NCBI GenBank assembly: GCA_963693085.1
Contig: OY856410.1
Coordinates: forward strand, 888,783,835 to 888,847,834
DNA length: 64,000 nucleotides
Direction: 5' to 3'
From: Alisma plantago-aquatica
Lineage: Eukaryota > Streptophyta > Magnoliopsida > Alismatales > Alismataceae
The notes under the pieces were generated by a model. That model worked only from the letters and a program-made list of their open reading frames with translations. It had not been told where the DNA came from and did not search any database. Positions 12,351 through 25,079 of this stretch are shown piece after piece. Within the stretch, counting starts at the first letter, position 1. Each line of letters starts with the position of its first letter. Made by a program: the position numbers and the translations under genes.

Positions 12351-15300
12351 TTATTCGCTATCAGGATCCCAATTATATTTTAAATCCCCCACTATTTGTA
12401 TGGTTTTTGCCCATTCTTTTCTTACTTCATTTAATTCTCCCATCGTATAGGGAGCATTTTCATCTGGTAAGGCCCCTCCGGTAATGGGGTCAGCTTTAAA
12501 CACCTGTAAAGAGAATAATGTATATATATAATTAATGAGATATAAATAAGATTGATATATTTCGATCATATTATCTAATGAGACTATATAATACCTGAGA
12601 AATACACTCGATATCCAGTGCGGCATTTTGATAATCATGTGCATATATCGCATGACATAGTATCTACATGCCCATCTGTTGTCTTGTGTAGCACACTATA
12701 AATTCAAACATACAAAATATTAAAAAATACAACTAATTAAGCATTGTTCACATAAATAATATATACATATATTGCAGTCGGGAACTTACTTTCACGTTCT
12801 TCCAAATTATTGGCTGGTTCTTTTTTGTGGGGACCTTTCCTCCAGCCTTTTTGAACTCCTCAAAACCCCTAGATGTTAATGTAACACAGAAAATTGCAAT
12901 TAAATAGTAATGTAATAACATATGTTAACGGAGATGAAAATGAAATATTTCCCACCGGAATAATGCCATTTTCATTATGTGTCCAAATCTTGTATTCAAT
13001 TTACTCCCCTTAGGATCTAGATAATACACAGTGAACGTCTCGGGGGCAATAACCAGTAACTCCCAATGCCTACCCCTAGAGGTAAAAAAGTTAAAAATTA
13101 ATAACTCAAAATCCACAATAAAAATGTAATTTTCTTAAGTCCAAATTATAATAAGCAAAGTAAACTTACTCTACATTGAATGGAGCCATTATCACCGTCT
13201 TCTTATTTACAGCAAATTTTGAAAAAGCCTCACAGCAGTATTGTTGAACTGACGTAGGGTCTTTAGCTACTAGACTAATCAAAGATGGAATCAAAAACCC
13301 TACATGTTCGAATCCAAAATATGCACATATGTTGTCTAAGTAGCTGCAAAATGTGTATTAATTACGCATGCATTAATAAATAAGAAACCAGATCACCAGA
13401 TCATACACAAGGTATATGGATGTATAAAGAATATCTCACCTTATCCATAGCTCTATCACAGATGTATTTAGCCAATCATATCGAAACAACTCCAAAATAT
13501 CTTGTATAAATAGTTTTGTTTCGTATGACTGACTTGTAGAATCTGAATCGGAAGAAACAGTTATAGGGGAGTTTATATCATGTTCGCCTAACCATATTGC
13601 CATACCCCTACAGTTAGGACCTAACGGGACAGGTAGGTCCTGTGGAACCCAACTAGGTAATGTAGGAGGTGGAAGTGGAGGCCTAAATGATGTGGGTGTC
13701 TTCTTTTTAACCTGTATATATATATAATTTCAGATCAACTGCCATCATATACACACACTAACAATTGAACGTAATGTAAATTTACCATACCTTTTCAGTA
13801 AAGAGGACATCCGCTTTTAGCCACAATATCACTCCGCCTATTGCCTCACCAAGCGTTTCACAATCTGGGTGGGCATATGGCAATGGAAGATCCATCCACT
13901 GGGAGAATATATGTATCGGGCTCACACGAATCCAACCAGCTGGTACTGGAGACCCATGACATGTTTCCCCTAGTAGGGATGGGTAAGTCGACGCCTCTAC
14001 AATGACAAATTCTTTACTTTTTAGACGGCATGGCTTCAACCCCTACAAATTTTTGTGTAAAGAATGTTATATACATATATACATATCATCTTTTTTTTAA
14101 ACGACTACAATTTCATATATACATATCATCTTGAATTAAAAAACTAGTTACTATGTCATAAAAATACTTACAGCGGATGTGCTAGGTGGTGGTTCTACAA
14201 GATTACTCCCAACCTCTGTAGTAGGAGTAGGAGGAGTAGAGCCTACAGTAGGTACTGTCTGGTAAATGGCAGTCTGAGATGCCTGCCACTTTTTCATTGC
14301 TTCTTCTAGTTTCCTATCAACTAGCTTATCTACCTATACATGGATAAAAAAAACGTTAGCTTCTAATTATTGAATTCTCTTTTACAGTAACATTATAAAG
14401 AAAGAATATGTTACCTCCTCTTGTGAAAGTCCCACTTTTGGGACATGTTTGCGCTGGGATGGCCCAAAAAAAGCTTTGATGCCCACACCAGTGCCTGCAG
14501 CCCTAACACGTCCAGGATGCTCTGGGTTACCCAGAGCAACTGTCAATTCATCCCTTGTGCCCTCAGGGATGAACTTGCCTTGTTTCCTCAGCTCGTGCAG
14601 CTCCCGCTAATCGCCAAAACAAAAATTTGTAATTAAGTAAGCAGCACAAATAATCAATATTCGAATGATTGCTGTAAGAGTTGTATTTTACCATTTTTGC
14701 AGCCGCCTCAGCAGTTGCGGCCTTCGTTATTTCTCCCTTCTTATTTTGCCTCCCAGCTATCCAGACATCATGGCGAGGCAGAGGTGTGCTACCTATGGTA
14801 GAGGACTCCTGAGTAGCAGTAGACTGAGTAGCAGCAGACTGAGTAGCAGCAGACTGTAGTCTTTGGCGAATGCCTGCATACCCCTTTGGACCCATTGTGT
14901 GGTCATGCACATTCAGTGCACGCCTTGATCTGTGCCTCACTGAGGGCCTAGTTAGTATGCACATTAATGATTTGGTTAGTAACACTAAATGTTAATCTTG
15001 AATAGGTGAATACAACATATATTAATTAATGAGATTGAGACTAACGCCTAATACCTTGAATTCATCAGTTTGTCTTGAAGCGACAAACGCATCCCATTCT
15101 TCTTTGTCCAGAAAGTTCTACTGTTCAGTGGTTGTCTTCTTCCTCTTGTCAGCTTCTTTTATGTATTCTCGGGTGAGATTTGTCCTATAGTTCCTTAGGA
15201 CTCTCCCACAGCGTTGCATCACGCATTTACGATGCAGCTTTTCATCCAATTCAAATATACTCTGCAAAATAGAATTGCTATTAACTAGTATCCAAAAATT

Positions 15301-15793
15301 TAGTAATCTACAAAATAGAATTGCAAATTAATAATAACTCACGCATAAATCCCTCCATATTAAGTCTTTCTTCTCCTTAGAAACATTATGCCAAGAATCT
15401 AAGCGACAACCGCAATGGCTACGAGTAACAAACCCAAGATATGAAACAAATGAATTGCGATTCACACCGCATGCATTTCCTGCATTATCAAAATCCACAA
15501 CAAGTTTGGGTCCATTGCCCTTTTGCGCAATTAACTTCTTCATCATAGTGATGCCCCTTCTCTTGTCAACTTTTTGGTTTTGTTGATCAAGTGCCTCAAG
15601 TGCTTCAGATGGTACCTGTGTATCATCAACCTAAAATTTGATAAAATAATCACATTTACAAGATATAACTATAAATGGACATATAGATATAAATATATGA
15701 TATATTTTTAAAACTTACATTATGAGGCGGCGCATTGATGTCCTCACCCTCACGGTAATCATCAGCACGGTCATCAGGAGAATGGTCAGCCAT
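12351..15793 (-). pseudogene. CACTA Ptta/En/Spm-type protein with Ulp1 (C48) protease domain
   Basis: The gene reads leftwards from ATG 15793-15791 to the stop at 12351. About 13 exons fit, bounded by GT/AG sites: 15793-15719, 15630-15343, 15261-15055, 14947-14692, 14606-14415, 14333-14172, 14042-13793, 13711-13440, 13343-13170, 13075-12956, 12868-12790, 12695-12595, 12503-12351. Exons 2-5 encode the plant transposase (Ptta/En/Spm) region, with SWHNVSKEKKDLIW, TMGPKGYAG and GNPEHPGRVR. Exons 9-12 encode a Ulp1-like cysteine protease with all catalytic positions visible: His in GRHWELLV, Asp in YYLDP, Gln in TQDNRW and Cys in WACRYYVMRY. A TAG at 15118-15120 interrupts exon 3. Exon phases do not all close: exon 4 and exon 12 each seem to need a one-base shift. 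It is therefore called a pseudogene, though misplaced boundaries could explain part of that. Confidence 0.75.
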
Positions 15794-15797
15794 CTGC

Positions 15798-15915
15798 AAA
15801 TTCACATTCAAATTGTAAAGTTCACATTGTAAAGTAATTCAAATTGTAAAGCTCACATTGTAAAGTTCACATTATTACAATAAAGTATATATCACAACAA
15901 AATTGTAAAGCTCTA
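15798..15915. repeat. AATTGTAAAGCTCACATT short tandem repeats
   Basis: Four to five imperfect copies of a word like ATTGTAAAGTTCACATT lie just upstream of the CACTA gene's ATG, in its 5' untranslated or promoter region. Confidence 0.6.
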
Positions 15916-16032
15916 TGATCAAAGAGAAAACAAGTATATATTACAACAAGATTAGGGTCTAGGGTTAACAAATACATGTGATGTCATTCTTATATATAAT
16001 AAATGTACCTGTACCACCTATCCCATCCTTGA

Positions 16033-16219
16033 ACACCTAATCTCACTAGTAAGTGTATAATGTGTATTGGGTTTTCAAGAAAATTTCGGCAGCATTTCCC
16101 CACTGTTCTCCTAGTACATATGTACTTAGAGAACAAACGGGGAAATGTTGCCGAAATTTTCTTGAAAACCCAATACACATTATACACTTACATCCTAAGC
16201 GATATTAGGTGTTCAAGAA
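16033..16219. repeat. Fold-back (MITE-like inverted repeat), copy 1
   Basis: Outer words CTTGAACACCTAAT and ATTAGGTGTTCAAG flank inner arms of about 72 bp. The inner arms include TGTATTGGGTTTTCAAGAA and meet at TACATATGTA. They differ at only a few positions, so a transcript would fold into a long near-perfect duplex. The open frames seen on both strands are a by-product of this symmetry. Confidence 0.88.
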
Positions 16220-16240
16220 CAGTCCCAAACCGGGGACTAT

Positions 16241-16271
16241 CCAAGATTTACTCCTAATGAGTAAATCTTGG
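16241..16271. repeat. Small perfect hairpin, copy 1
   Basis: CCAAGATTTACTC and its complement GAGTAAATCTTGG around a CTAAT loop: a 13-bp perfect stem, repeated at 16935-16965. Confidence 0.88.
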
Positions 16272-16643
16272 ACGGGTTTCTAGGCCAACAAATAATGTGT
16301 TGTCATTCTTATACCTAAAATCCTAGTTCTTCAAGTTAGGGTGATTATTGATGTCTTTAAAAGCATGATTGGCAATTTAGGGAAAAGTTCATCATTTACA
16401 TTCCAAGGATGTCACATGTGTGCATTACAGTTCATCATTAAGAAAGAAGGGTGATTAGGATTCTCAATATACTCAACAATGAAACAAGTTTTCGAAAGAG
16501 GTTTGGTGAAGATATCTATAACTTACTTAAACATTCAATTATGAAGTAAATATACACTTAATTCAGAATAGCATGACGCACAAAGTTGCAGTCAACATCA
16601 TTATGCTTTGTTCTATCATGGACTATCAGATTGGTATAATGTG

Positions 16644-17184
16644 GATTAGGGTCTAGGGTTAAAAAATACATGTGATGTCATTCTTATATATAATAAATGT
16701 ACATGTACCACCTATCCCATCCTTGAACACCTAATCTCACTAGTAAGTGTATAATGTGTATTGGGTTTTCAAGAAAATTTTGGCAGCATTTCCCCGCTGT
16801 TCTCCAAGTACATATGTACTTAGAGAATAAACGGGGAAATGCTGCCGAAATTTTCTTGAAAACCCAATACACATTATACACTTACATCCTAAGCGAGATT
16901 AGGTGTTCAAGAACAGTCCCAAACCGGGGACTATCCAAGATTTACTCCTAATGAGTAAATCTTGGACGGGTTTCTAGGCCAACAAATAATGTGTTGTCAT
17001 TCTTATACCTAAAATCCTAGTTCTTCAAGTTAGGGTGATTATTGATGTCTTTAAAAGCATGATTGGCAATTTAGGGAAAAGTTCATCATTTACATTCCAA
17101 GCATGTCACATGTGTGCATTACAATTCATCATTAAGCAAGAAGGGTGATTAGGATTCTCAATATACTCAACAATAAAATAAGTT
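16644..17184. repeat. Direct repeat copy 2 carrying two fold-backs
   Basis: Second copy of 15950-16490. Its large fold-back is at 16727-16913 and its 13-bp hairpin at 16935-16965. Roughly 150 bp of unique sequence (16491-16643) separates the copies. Confidence 0.9.
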
Positions 17185-17689
17185 ACCAATTTCATAGTTA
17201 AACTATTCATTAGTATGGAATGTCCATAGGAGTCATAGCTAAGGTTTTTCTAAAAAAAAAACCATTTTTTTATCTACCATATTGATCACCCTATCACATT
17301 AAAATATAAGATGGATAATCAGATATCACTGTCAACAAACTGGCTTCCTAACTTACTTCAACATCAATGGATATGAGTTACTTATTAAAAGAAGAATAAC
17401 GAGAAGTAATTTGGGCTGTCAAGCACACACAACAATGTTGTGTTATATCTGTATTTATAGAATGTAAGATTACACAGTTTATATAATGTAAGAATGTATT
17501 TATAGATCCTGAAGACCAGGTCAGTCTGTTGCTAGCTAGCACACATATACAATCATAAATCACGTAACAGAATATAGTTATTGACTATTTCAACACTTAT
17601 CAAGTTACCATGCAATAAGTAAATAACTTAAAAAAAAAATAAAAAAACGCCCAGCAGGGCACCTGACGATTTTGCTCCAGGGCACCTAC

Positions 17690-17995
17690 AGGGCTTGACC
17701 TAGCCTAGGTGGAGGAAGGAAGGAGGAAGAAGGCGGCGTACCTTGAGGGCAGAGGAAGAAGGCCCGACCGGAGTAGAGGAGAGCAGCTGGAGGTGAAGTT
17801 GGGAGCACCGGCGGCGAGGAGAGGAGAACTTCGGCTCGTCGGAGCGGCGGCGACGGCGGCGAGGAGACGAGCGTCGCACGAGGAGACGAACGGCAATGCG
17901 GGGGAGCCAGGCAATGACGGCGGCGACGGCGGGGAGCAATCGGGGGAGCAATCGCCAGACCTAGCGCAGAGTCGCAATGAAACAGAGACAATGGG
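17690..17995 (-). promoter_or_regulatory. GC-rich island inside CACTA-1, probable 5' region of its gene
   Basis: A strongly CGG-rich block in otherwise AT-rich DNA, near the right end and upstream of the minus-strand gene. Open frames overlap on both strands and are compositional artefacts. En/Spm elements are known to carry a GC-rich, methylation-sensitive region around the first exon next to the subterminal repeats; this block fits that place. The promoter role is inferred. Confidence 0.45.
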
Positions 17996-18019
17996 GAAAA
18001 GTTCTGTTTGCGGGGCTAT

Positions 18020-18580
18020 TAACTGTACCATAGGCGTCGGTTATTCAAAAAACCGACAACTATAACTAACAGTGTCGGTTCTGAACAAAAACCGACACCA
18101 ATACTTGATTATAGTCATCGGTTTTTAACTAAAAAACAACCGACGTCTATATACATATGCCGATTAAAAAAATTGTTCTCGATTTATGACCCTAGTCGTC
18201 GGTTTCTACCTAAAACCGACGCTTAAAGGGTGTGAAAAATTCTCCGCGGATAGCGCGGGAAAACTCATAAGCGTCGGTAATTGTAGTAAAACTGACGACC
18301 AAAATGTGCCCAATTTCTGTCTCGCGAATAACCTTTAATTGTCGGTTTTTTATTTATCAACCGACGCCATATGTCAAATTTTGGAGGTAATTTTTTTCAC
18401 TGGAAATTTTGGATTTGGCGGTTAATTTTAGGTGTCGGTTTTTTATTACGTAACCAACACTGAATAAAAGCGGTACCCGTGTCTGGTCGCCCTTCATAGA
18501 TTAAATGTCGGTTTATGTTATCAACCGACGCTGTAGACTTTAGGTGTCGGTTTATTTATACAACCGACACCTTGAAAAGT
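18020..18580. repeat. Right subterminal repeat array of CACTA-1
   Basis: Many TGTCGGTT, CGTCGGTT and AACCGACA words, usually as paired inverted copies 10-20 bp apart, mirroring 11610-11960. Confidence 0.8.
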
Positions 18581-18595
18581 GACGTTATAAGCCAT

Positions 18596-18608
18596 TTCTG
18601 TAGTAGTG
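18596..18608 (-). repeat. Right terminal inverted repeat of CACTA-1
   Basis: TTCTGTAGTAGTG, the exact complement of the left end, followed by the target duplication AGG at 18609-18611. Confidence 0.93.
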
Positions 18609-18611
18609 AGG

Positions 18612-20460
18612 ATAATTGGTACTAGTGAATGTGGGATACTAACTATTTTATGCCTTAAGAGTCATCATTGATACATTGTATGATTATTAATAAAGGCAAT
18701 CCCAGTTATTATGTTTGTTTCATTATTAAGATAATGAATAATTATGATAATGTATTATGAATGTTTTCACTAAATGACCTATTATTTGGTTTGAGGACCT
18801 AAACATGATACCATATGTATACTTAAGAGTATTCGTTCTTTTTATGTTCCTAGTCAATTATTATTGTGGATATTGTAGGAAAGAAATAATACGTAAGCCT
18901 ATTGTGTATGATGAGTGATGCTATGTATCTTTAATCATGATATTGGATATCAAATCATATAGATGGGTACTTGTTATATAATAAGTTGTACAAGATAGAA
19001 CCACTTTGAGAATGACACATGGAAGTCATGTCATTGGAAATTAGAGTCATATCTCAATGTGATAGTGGTGATTGTGATCCTTAGACCTAAAGTCACTACA
19101 GTAATCACATGTTGTTTTGTGTAATTTAAAACTGGACCAACATGACTCTGAATAAGGGTTTTTATATAGGTGGTGATTGGGTGAAGTGTGACACTTGTGG
19201 AATATTGTGAGTGATATAGATGGAATTTCTCCCTTCATTGGATTGACATCATAGATACTTGATAAGTGAGACTATGAAATGTATGGCAATGCTCATGTTA
19301 TTCAATAAGTCATACTGAGCTCAAACAATTTTAGTTGTCTACTCTAGTTTAAGAAACATGGATTGAATATTAAGTGGGTGGATATTACATAACTAAGTTT
19401 CAAATTGAATATCCATGACAAATGGATCATATGGTCATGGCAATATTGTTTATTTTACATGTACCTTTTCCAAATACTTGGGAGGCAATGATGTCTTTCT
19501 AGACACCAACTTTTCTTGTGAGGTTCTGAACTTCACTACCAATGTAATGTGGAACTTGTGGGGTCACACACACAAGGATACATAAGTAAATTGAAGTTTG
19601 CAATCAAACTAATTATTAGAATGGTTTTGAATCATGTACAAGTTTATTCATATCCAATCAGTCAAAAGGGAAAGCCAGTTGGCACCGCTTCCCACTGAAA
19701 CCTAACACCCAAGGCACACCAATGACCTTGCGACCCATGGCAGTGTGGTATTCAAATATTGTGTTGATGTGTGATACATATCTCATTGTCTCCAATAAAA
19801 TGGCATAATACTCATGCTAGGGATTTGCACATTTGAAAGTTTAGGTTGTAATGTGAAATGGTTGACATTCCTCGTCTGCTAGTGCACTAATAACATATAT
19901 GAATAAATTATGTAAATTGACATTGTTGGTGTTGGAATATGAGAAATCATGCCACAATTATGTATAATAATTTCCATATCCCTCTAATGTACCAAAATGT
20001 CCCTTGGAGGCTACAGTTGGAATTCCATGGTGGTTCAGAAGACAAAAAATATTTTGGAATTATAAATCATTTACGTATTGAAACCTTACATCATGAGTCT
20101 CATTTGGTGTCAAGAACTAATTTACATGTTTTTGCAAGAGTTAAACCTTATATGAGTTAGATTCTTAAAATGAAGGATTTGGGCTAGTCATGGAACACTT
20201 TATAACAATGAGACTGCTTAGGAATAGCATGAAGGAATCATTGAAAGATAGGGATAATTTAAAGGCTTGCAAACAATTTCTATTGTAGGAAACAAGTAGA
20301 AAAGTGACTTAGGAGTGTTATATTGTTAAGTTCAATATACGAATACAAGTGTAATGTTTATATTATTTCATAGTTAGTTCACTCATTATAAATATAGAGT
20401 CTCATGTTTGTCATGAAATTCCTAGAGGGATAGTTGCATGTGGATCCCTTTTGTAAGACC
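18612..20460. other. Unassigned AT-rich sequence, possibly a decayed copia-like LTR
   Basis: No gene is supported. The sequence continues 11159-11586 across the CACTA insertion. Phrases such as GGAGGCAATGATGTC and GGGGTCACACACA recall LTRs of some Ty1/copia elements, but no paired LTR, PBS or coding domain can be shown here. Short open frames (for example 19939-20160) match nothing I recognise. Confidence 0.3.
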
Positions 20461-23400
20461 CTAAAACTTTCCTAGACAAGATATCCCCTTACCCTGAATG
20501 ATTATGTATTCTTTTTTATTAACTTTGTAATGGTTTCTTAATTTGTTTTACAATTGAAATACCTTATCTTTATGTAGTTGAGTTTCTATTTTGGATTGGG
20601 GAGGAGAAACACTATGCTAGTCCAATTAGGCCATTTAGATCAATTTGGGCATTTTGAATGTGACCTTGAGTAATAATGATGAAATTTTGTCTAATTAGTG
20701 TTGAATGAATGAATGAATGATAAATTTTCATGCTTCTTTTTAGAATTGTTTAGTTGAGTTTCAGTGAAGAAACCCCTAAAATTTGATGAATTGGGGTTTT
20801 TGGATAAATGTACCCTAGGATAAAATGATGGAACAAAAGTATCAATTATGATTTGTTATATATAGGTGTGGTTTAGGGCTGGTAAGAAACCCCAAAATAA
20901 CATTAAAAACCAAAAAATTCCAATGGTCAAATCAAATGTCATTTGTTAGTAGTCAGTTAGCTTTGGCATGAACAGAGGCCAAAGGCCAGTTAGACCTCTT
21001 GCAATGGTTGGTCATACCTTTCAAAGGTCCAAAGACCTATTGAGGGATATAAATAAGAAATAAATTTTAGCATTTTTGGAAAAATAGATTACCCAAGCAC
21101 CTCAAATGTTTTACATAAACTAGTCATGGTTTTAAGCACCTCAAATAACTATATATAGAAATTACCCAAGCACCTCAAATGTTTACATAAACTAGCCATG
21201 GTTTTAAGCACCTCAAATGTTTTACATAAACTAGTCATGGTTTTAAGCACCTCAAACAACTATCTATACCTTTGAGTTAGAAGGTGGGAGTGGAGAGTTG
21301 AGGACACTTTTGGAGTCGTAGCTCTAATTCAAGACAGAACCATCATTCTGGGTAAACAAATTTAAACCAAGGTAAGAATACCTTCTACCCATCTTTTTCT
21401 TTAAATTACTAAAAGATAATAGGTTTTCCACCAAAGCTTTTTTATGAAATCATTGAATCCCTGATATTCTTATTCTTCTACAATTTTCACTTTTTTGGCC
21501 AAATTTATGCACAAACTTGGTGATTTTCTGGTGGAATTCAAGTTTGTAATAATTTGAATGAGAGTTTTGTTTGAGACCATCATTTTGTGTGCTTCTATAA
21601 TAAGGTGAGTAATTCAGCCCCTATTTCAAATATTTGAACATGTATTCACCTAAATTGAACTGTCTTTAAAGGTAAAATTATTGTTATTATATTTATGAAA
21701 TCCATATGACATCTACATAGGAGAAGATTTTGAACAATTCTTAACCCAAGGATGAGAGAGTACAACAAATTTTAACATATGTGATTGGATACAAAATAGA
21801 TGCTTCATCCTGGATTACTCCCCAATGAGATGACATAAAGAGATTTTATTTGGAAACAAACCACAATCATGAGTAGTATCTGCATAGAAGACAACTCTAT
21901 CACTGTGTAGGAAGCAAGCAAGACCCCTTTCATTGTAAACACACTCCAACTTTTGAGAAATATAATCAGCTAAAAGGGTCACGAAGACAAACTGACCACA
22001 TCAAAATAAATGGGGAAGCCAATCACGGTCGCACATAGGGCGGAAACCTAGAGCTCGATAACCTCCACACTGAAAGGACTAACAATCTTACCAATAGTAA
22101 CAACCTTATTCAAAGGACTAACACTAAATGTCATCCCTAAGTAGAAACAAAGCAGAGAGCTATCCTACCAACTAAGAAAACTAATGACCTACACACAAAA
22201 ATGACATCTAAACCACTAAAGGGTGGGACTCGGACCACTAGATTAGTCAAGGAAAAAATTGGAACTACCAACACCACACCACCTTCCAAACATGTTGTAG
22301 CCCCACCTCTGAATTCTATGCCCAAAATCACTTAGACCACGACCATGGGTCAAGTACTTTGCCCATCGTGGTAGGAAAGAAAGGGGTGAAGAGGAGCTGG
22401 AAAACACTAGCCTTAGATGAATTGATGGAGATCATGAAGAGTAGAGGCCTTGGGGAAGATGTGTGGCATCCAAGGCTCCCTCCCCTAAGACCAAGTGCCT
22501 CTATCTGCAAACCCTAGATCGTACACCCTGTCACCAAAGCAGAAGTCAAGGATCAGTAGAACTCCTATCATAATTGAACCTAGTTAAAGTTAATTAACCC
22601 CAGTTTAGGTAATATAGGAATGTTGGGTAAATTTGGGTAAATGATACATTATAAGTCATACTTATGTTGCCAAATTTTACTATTTAATGAGTTTTTTAGC
22701 ATGAATACCACCTATTTTGTCAATTTTTTTTTTCTTAAATTTGCATTTTTTGTCTATTTAGAATCGAAAACCTCCATAATATACAATGAAAATTTCTACA
22801 TTTTTGTAATATCAATATCATATTATGTATATGGTTTTTAATATGATAACTGAGGCTTCAGCAAAAAGTTAATTGTCCGGATTGATTTCATCCATTTTTG
22901 TTAGTTGTTACTTGTTTATGGAGAATGAAATCTGATGTCATGGCTTATTATCAGTAATAAGTTACATGAGTGATTTTTCTTATTCCTAGTGAGGTTTTAT
23001 TTGAAAAAATATTTAAAATGTGGAGAATGAGCTAATATTTAATTTTGAATTTTTGTCTAATGATGATTCCTAATTGTAAGTAATGACGTTTTAGACCATG
23101 TTGGTCATACAATTATGTATAGAATAAATGTGTATCATATTTGAAATGCAACATATGAAATTATCCTTCTAGATGGTTTCTAAACTAAGCTAATATATGA
23201 AAACCCAAGTATTCACATTTTGGAGTCAAAATAAGGGTTGAGCTCCAAGCTTAGAGTAAAACATGTAATCAGTATGAGAAACTACTATTAAGATGTGTTT
23301 CCTTGATTATTTGTATTTAATTATTCATATTAAGATTTAATAACTCTACTAACTTTTATATGACCTATTTTGGGGTTATAAGTGGGAAAACCCATGAGAA

Positions 23401-24686
23401 TATGCGTCCTATTCATAAATAATATAACAAAGAGTAAAGCAAGACAAGGCATTGTGGTAACATTATATGTAACCATAAATTCTAAATCCCTGACATTTGA
23501 TAAGCTTTTTGCTAATATCAAGTGTAGATAATCACCAAAATGCCACTAAATGTCAGATAACATGCAATATGAAGGATTTCAGATGACAAGAGCAAAACTA
23601 AATGTGATTTAAGTTCAGTCTAAATATTGAATGAATATATCATGTCTATGTATTTGAGTTACATCATTATTCTAATTTATAGGTTCTTCATAGATGAACC
23701 TAAGATTGTGGAAGAAGTAGCAAGTTGATATTTTGGGTGAATCTAATTGGGAAGGAGTTCCATATAGCATGTAAATTGAGAAATTCTAAATAGAAGTGTA
23801 ATAGTAAGTTATGTATGAAAACTTCATTAGTAAAAAACATAATTTTTGGCGCAAGTCAAGAAAATACATGAGTGGAGCTAAGAGTTCTATTTTAACCCTA
23901 ATATTTTTATTTTTAAATATAATGGATATAAAATTTGTTAAGTGAATATATGAATAGTAATATGAATGGTTGATATTACACTAAACAAAATACTTGTAGG
24001 AGAGTTCAATAAAAGTATTTTAGTATTCCTAGCATGGTGGAAACCCTAAGACCTTATGGTGGGATATTTGTACTTGTCCCATCTAGGTGTATCTTGGAGA
24101 GTTCAATAAAAACACATCAAATAAATAATAAGAAATGAGATAGATCGATTGAGTAGAACTACATGAGTGGAAAGTCTATTTTGTATCTTGTCTGCAAAGA
24201 AATTTGTTTTCATGCATATCTTGTTAGTCTTAACTTGAGATTTTTCATTTGTTATGTTTATTCTCTAGTTGTATAAGAATACTTGTTTTGATACCTAAAT
24301 ATCTATACTTGTTTTGATACTTGTATATCTTTACATGGATATTATTTAATAAATATATATTATATACCTCTATGGGAGTTTTTTCACTCACAAGAATAAT
24401 GTGTCTCATATTTATATTTTAAATATTCGTAGATGTGATGGATTCCTAGATCAACTTCTAGAGAAGAATTGGATTCATGTTGTATATCATGTTGCCAAAT
24501 TATATCTAAACAAAATTGATCTATCACTGTTCCTAAATGAGTTCCCTAAAGAAACTAAGTTGGCTTACAAGGAGAGGTGGTTGGTGTGAGATGTAATTCC
24601 AATAATGAGGGTGTGTTGGTAGAAGGAAGACCTATTTAATCATGCCTCTTGATGGTATTAGAAAAGGTTTTCAGGCATAAGGATGG
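20461..24686. other. AT-rich region with no recognised gene
   Basis: Only small repeats are visible: a GAAT/TGAA microsatellite near 20701-20722 and a tandem repeat at 21096-21260. The segment 21950-22560 has a slightly higher GC content and could be remains of a LINE ORF1, given its basic and proline-rich translation ahead of the LINE, but no zinc knuckle was found. Confidence 0.35.
21096..21260. repeat. Three-copy tandem repeat
   Basis: Three copies of about 42 bp starting CACCTCAAATG and running through ACATAAACTAG and CATGGTTTTAAG, two of them separated by AACTATATATAGAAATTACC. No coding role is seen. Confidence 0.85.
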
Positions 24687-24935
24687 GTGCAGAAATGCCA
24701 AGAAAGATTAGATAAAGCAATCGCCAATAGAAAATTCCTAAGGAAATATCCCAATACTTCAGTACAAAACTTACCACAATTGGGATCATATCATTGCCCC
24801 CTCCTAGTCAAATTCCACTACCCACCTCCACCCAGTCGGAGGTTCATTACTAAGGCCTCCTTGCAGAATACATCGGACTTCTCCAACTTCCTTACAAATG
24901 TCTGGGACAACAACCATACTTCAGTGATGCATTGA
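24687..24935 (+). pseudogene. LINE endonuclease C-terminus
   Basis: The open segment carries the end of an L1-type endonuclease: ERLDKAIAN, then the terminal motif where SDHCPLL is usual. Here it reads SYHCPLL, so the conserved aspartate of the SDH motif is lost. This change alone should abolish target nicking. A stop follows 30 codons later. Confidence 0.75.
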
Positions 24936-25079
24936 ACAAGGCTCACTATGACATCTTGAAGTGGGATAGGAAAAGAAGTTCGGAGACTTGAAAAGAGAAG
25001 GATCGAGTATTTGAAAATATCAACAGAATTCAAACAGAACTAGCAGAAAATTACAATGAGATTTCGAATGAGCTTTGCT

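Larger units (their letters stand above)
15950..16490. repeat. Direct repeat copy 1 carrying two fold-backs
   Basis: About 540 bp that recurs at 16644-17184 (offset 694 bp) with few differences. Each copy contains a large fold-back and a small hairpin. It lies upstream of the CACTA gene. Confidence 0.9.
11587..18608 (-). mobile_element. CACTA-1, En/Spm-type DNA transposon
   Basis: A 7,022-bp element with perfect 13-bp terminal inverted repeats (CACTACTACAGAA at the left, its complement at 18596-18608) and a 3-bp AGG target duplication. Both ends carry arrays of TGTCGGTT/AACCGACA subterminal repeats (11610-11960 and 18020-18580), which bind the element's TNPA-like protein in known families. 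It encodes one minus-strand gene of the Ptta/En/Spm plus Ulp1 type but no recognisable tnp2/Transposase_21 gene, so it is probably non-autonomous. Perfect TIRs suggest a fairly young insertion, although its gene is broken. Confidence 0.93.

Noticed and set aside
15990..16257. Pairs of 65-codon frames on both strands as small genes
   Set aside because: They mirror each other because the DNA is a fold-back; the same pair recurs in the duplicate copy.
17686..18065. Overlapping open frames on both strands in the GC-rich block
   Set aside because: They are Arg/Pro/Ser-rich in every frame and follow from the low stop frequency of CGG-rich DNA; no domain is visible.
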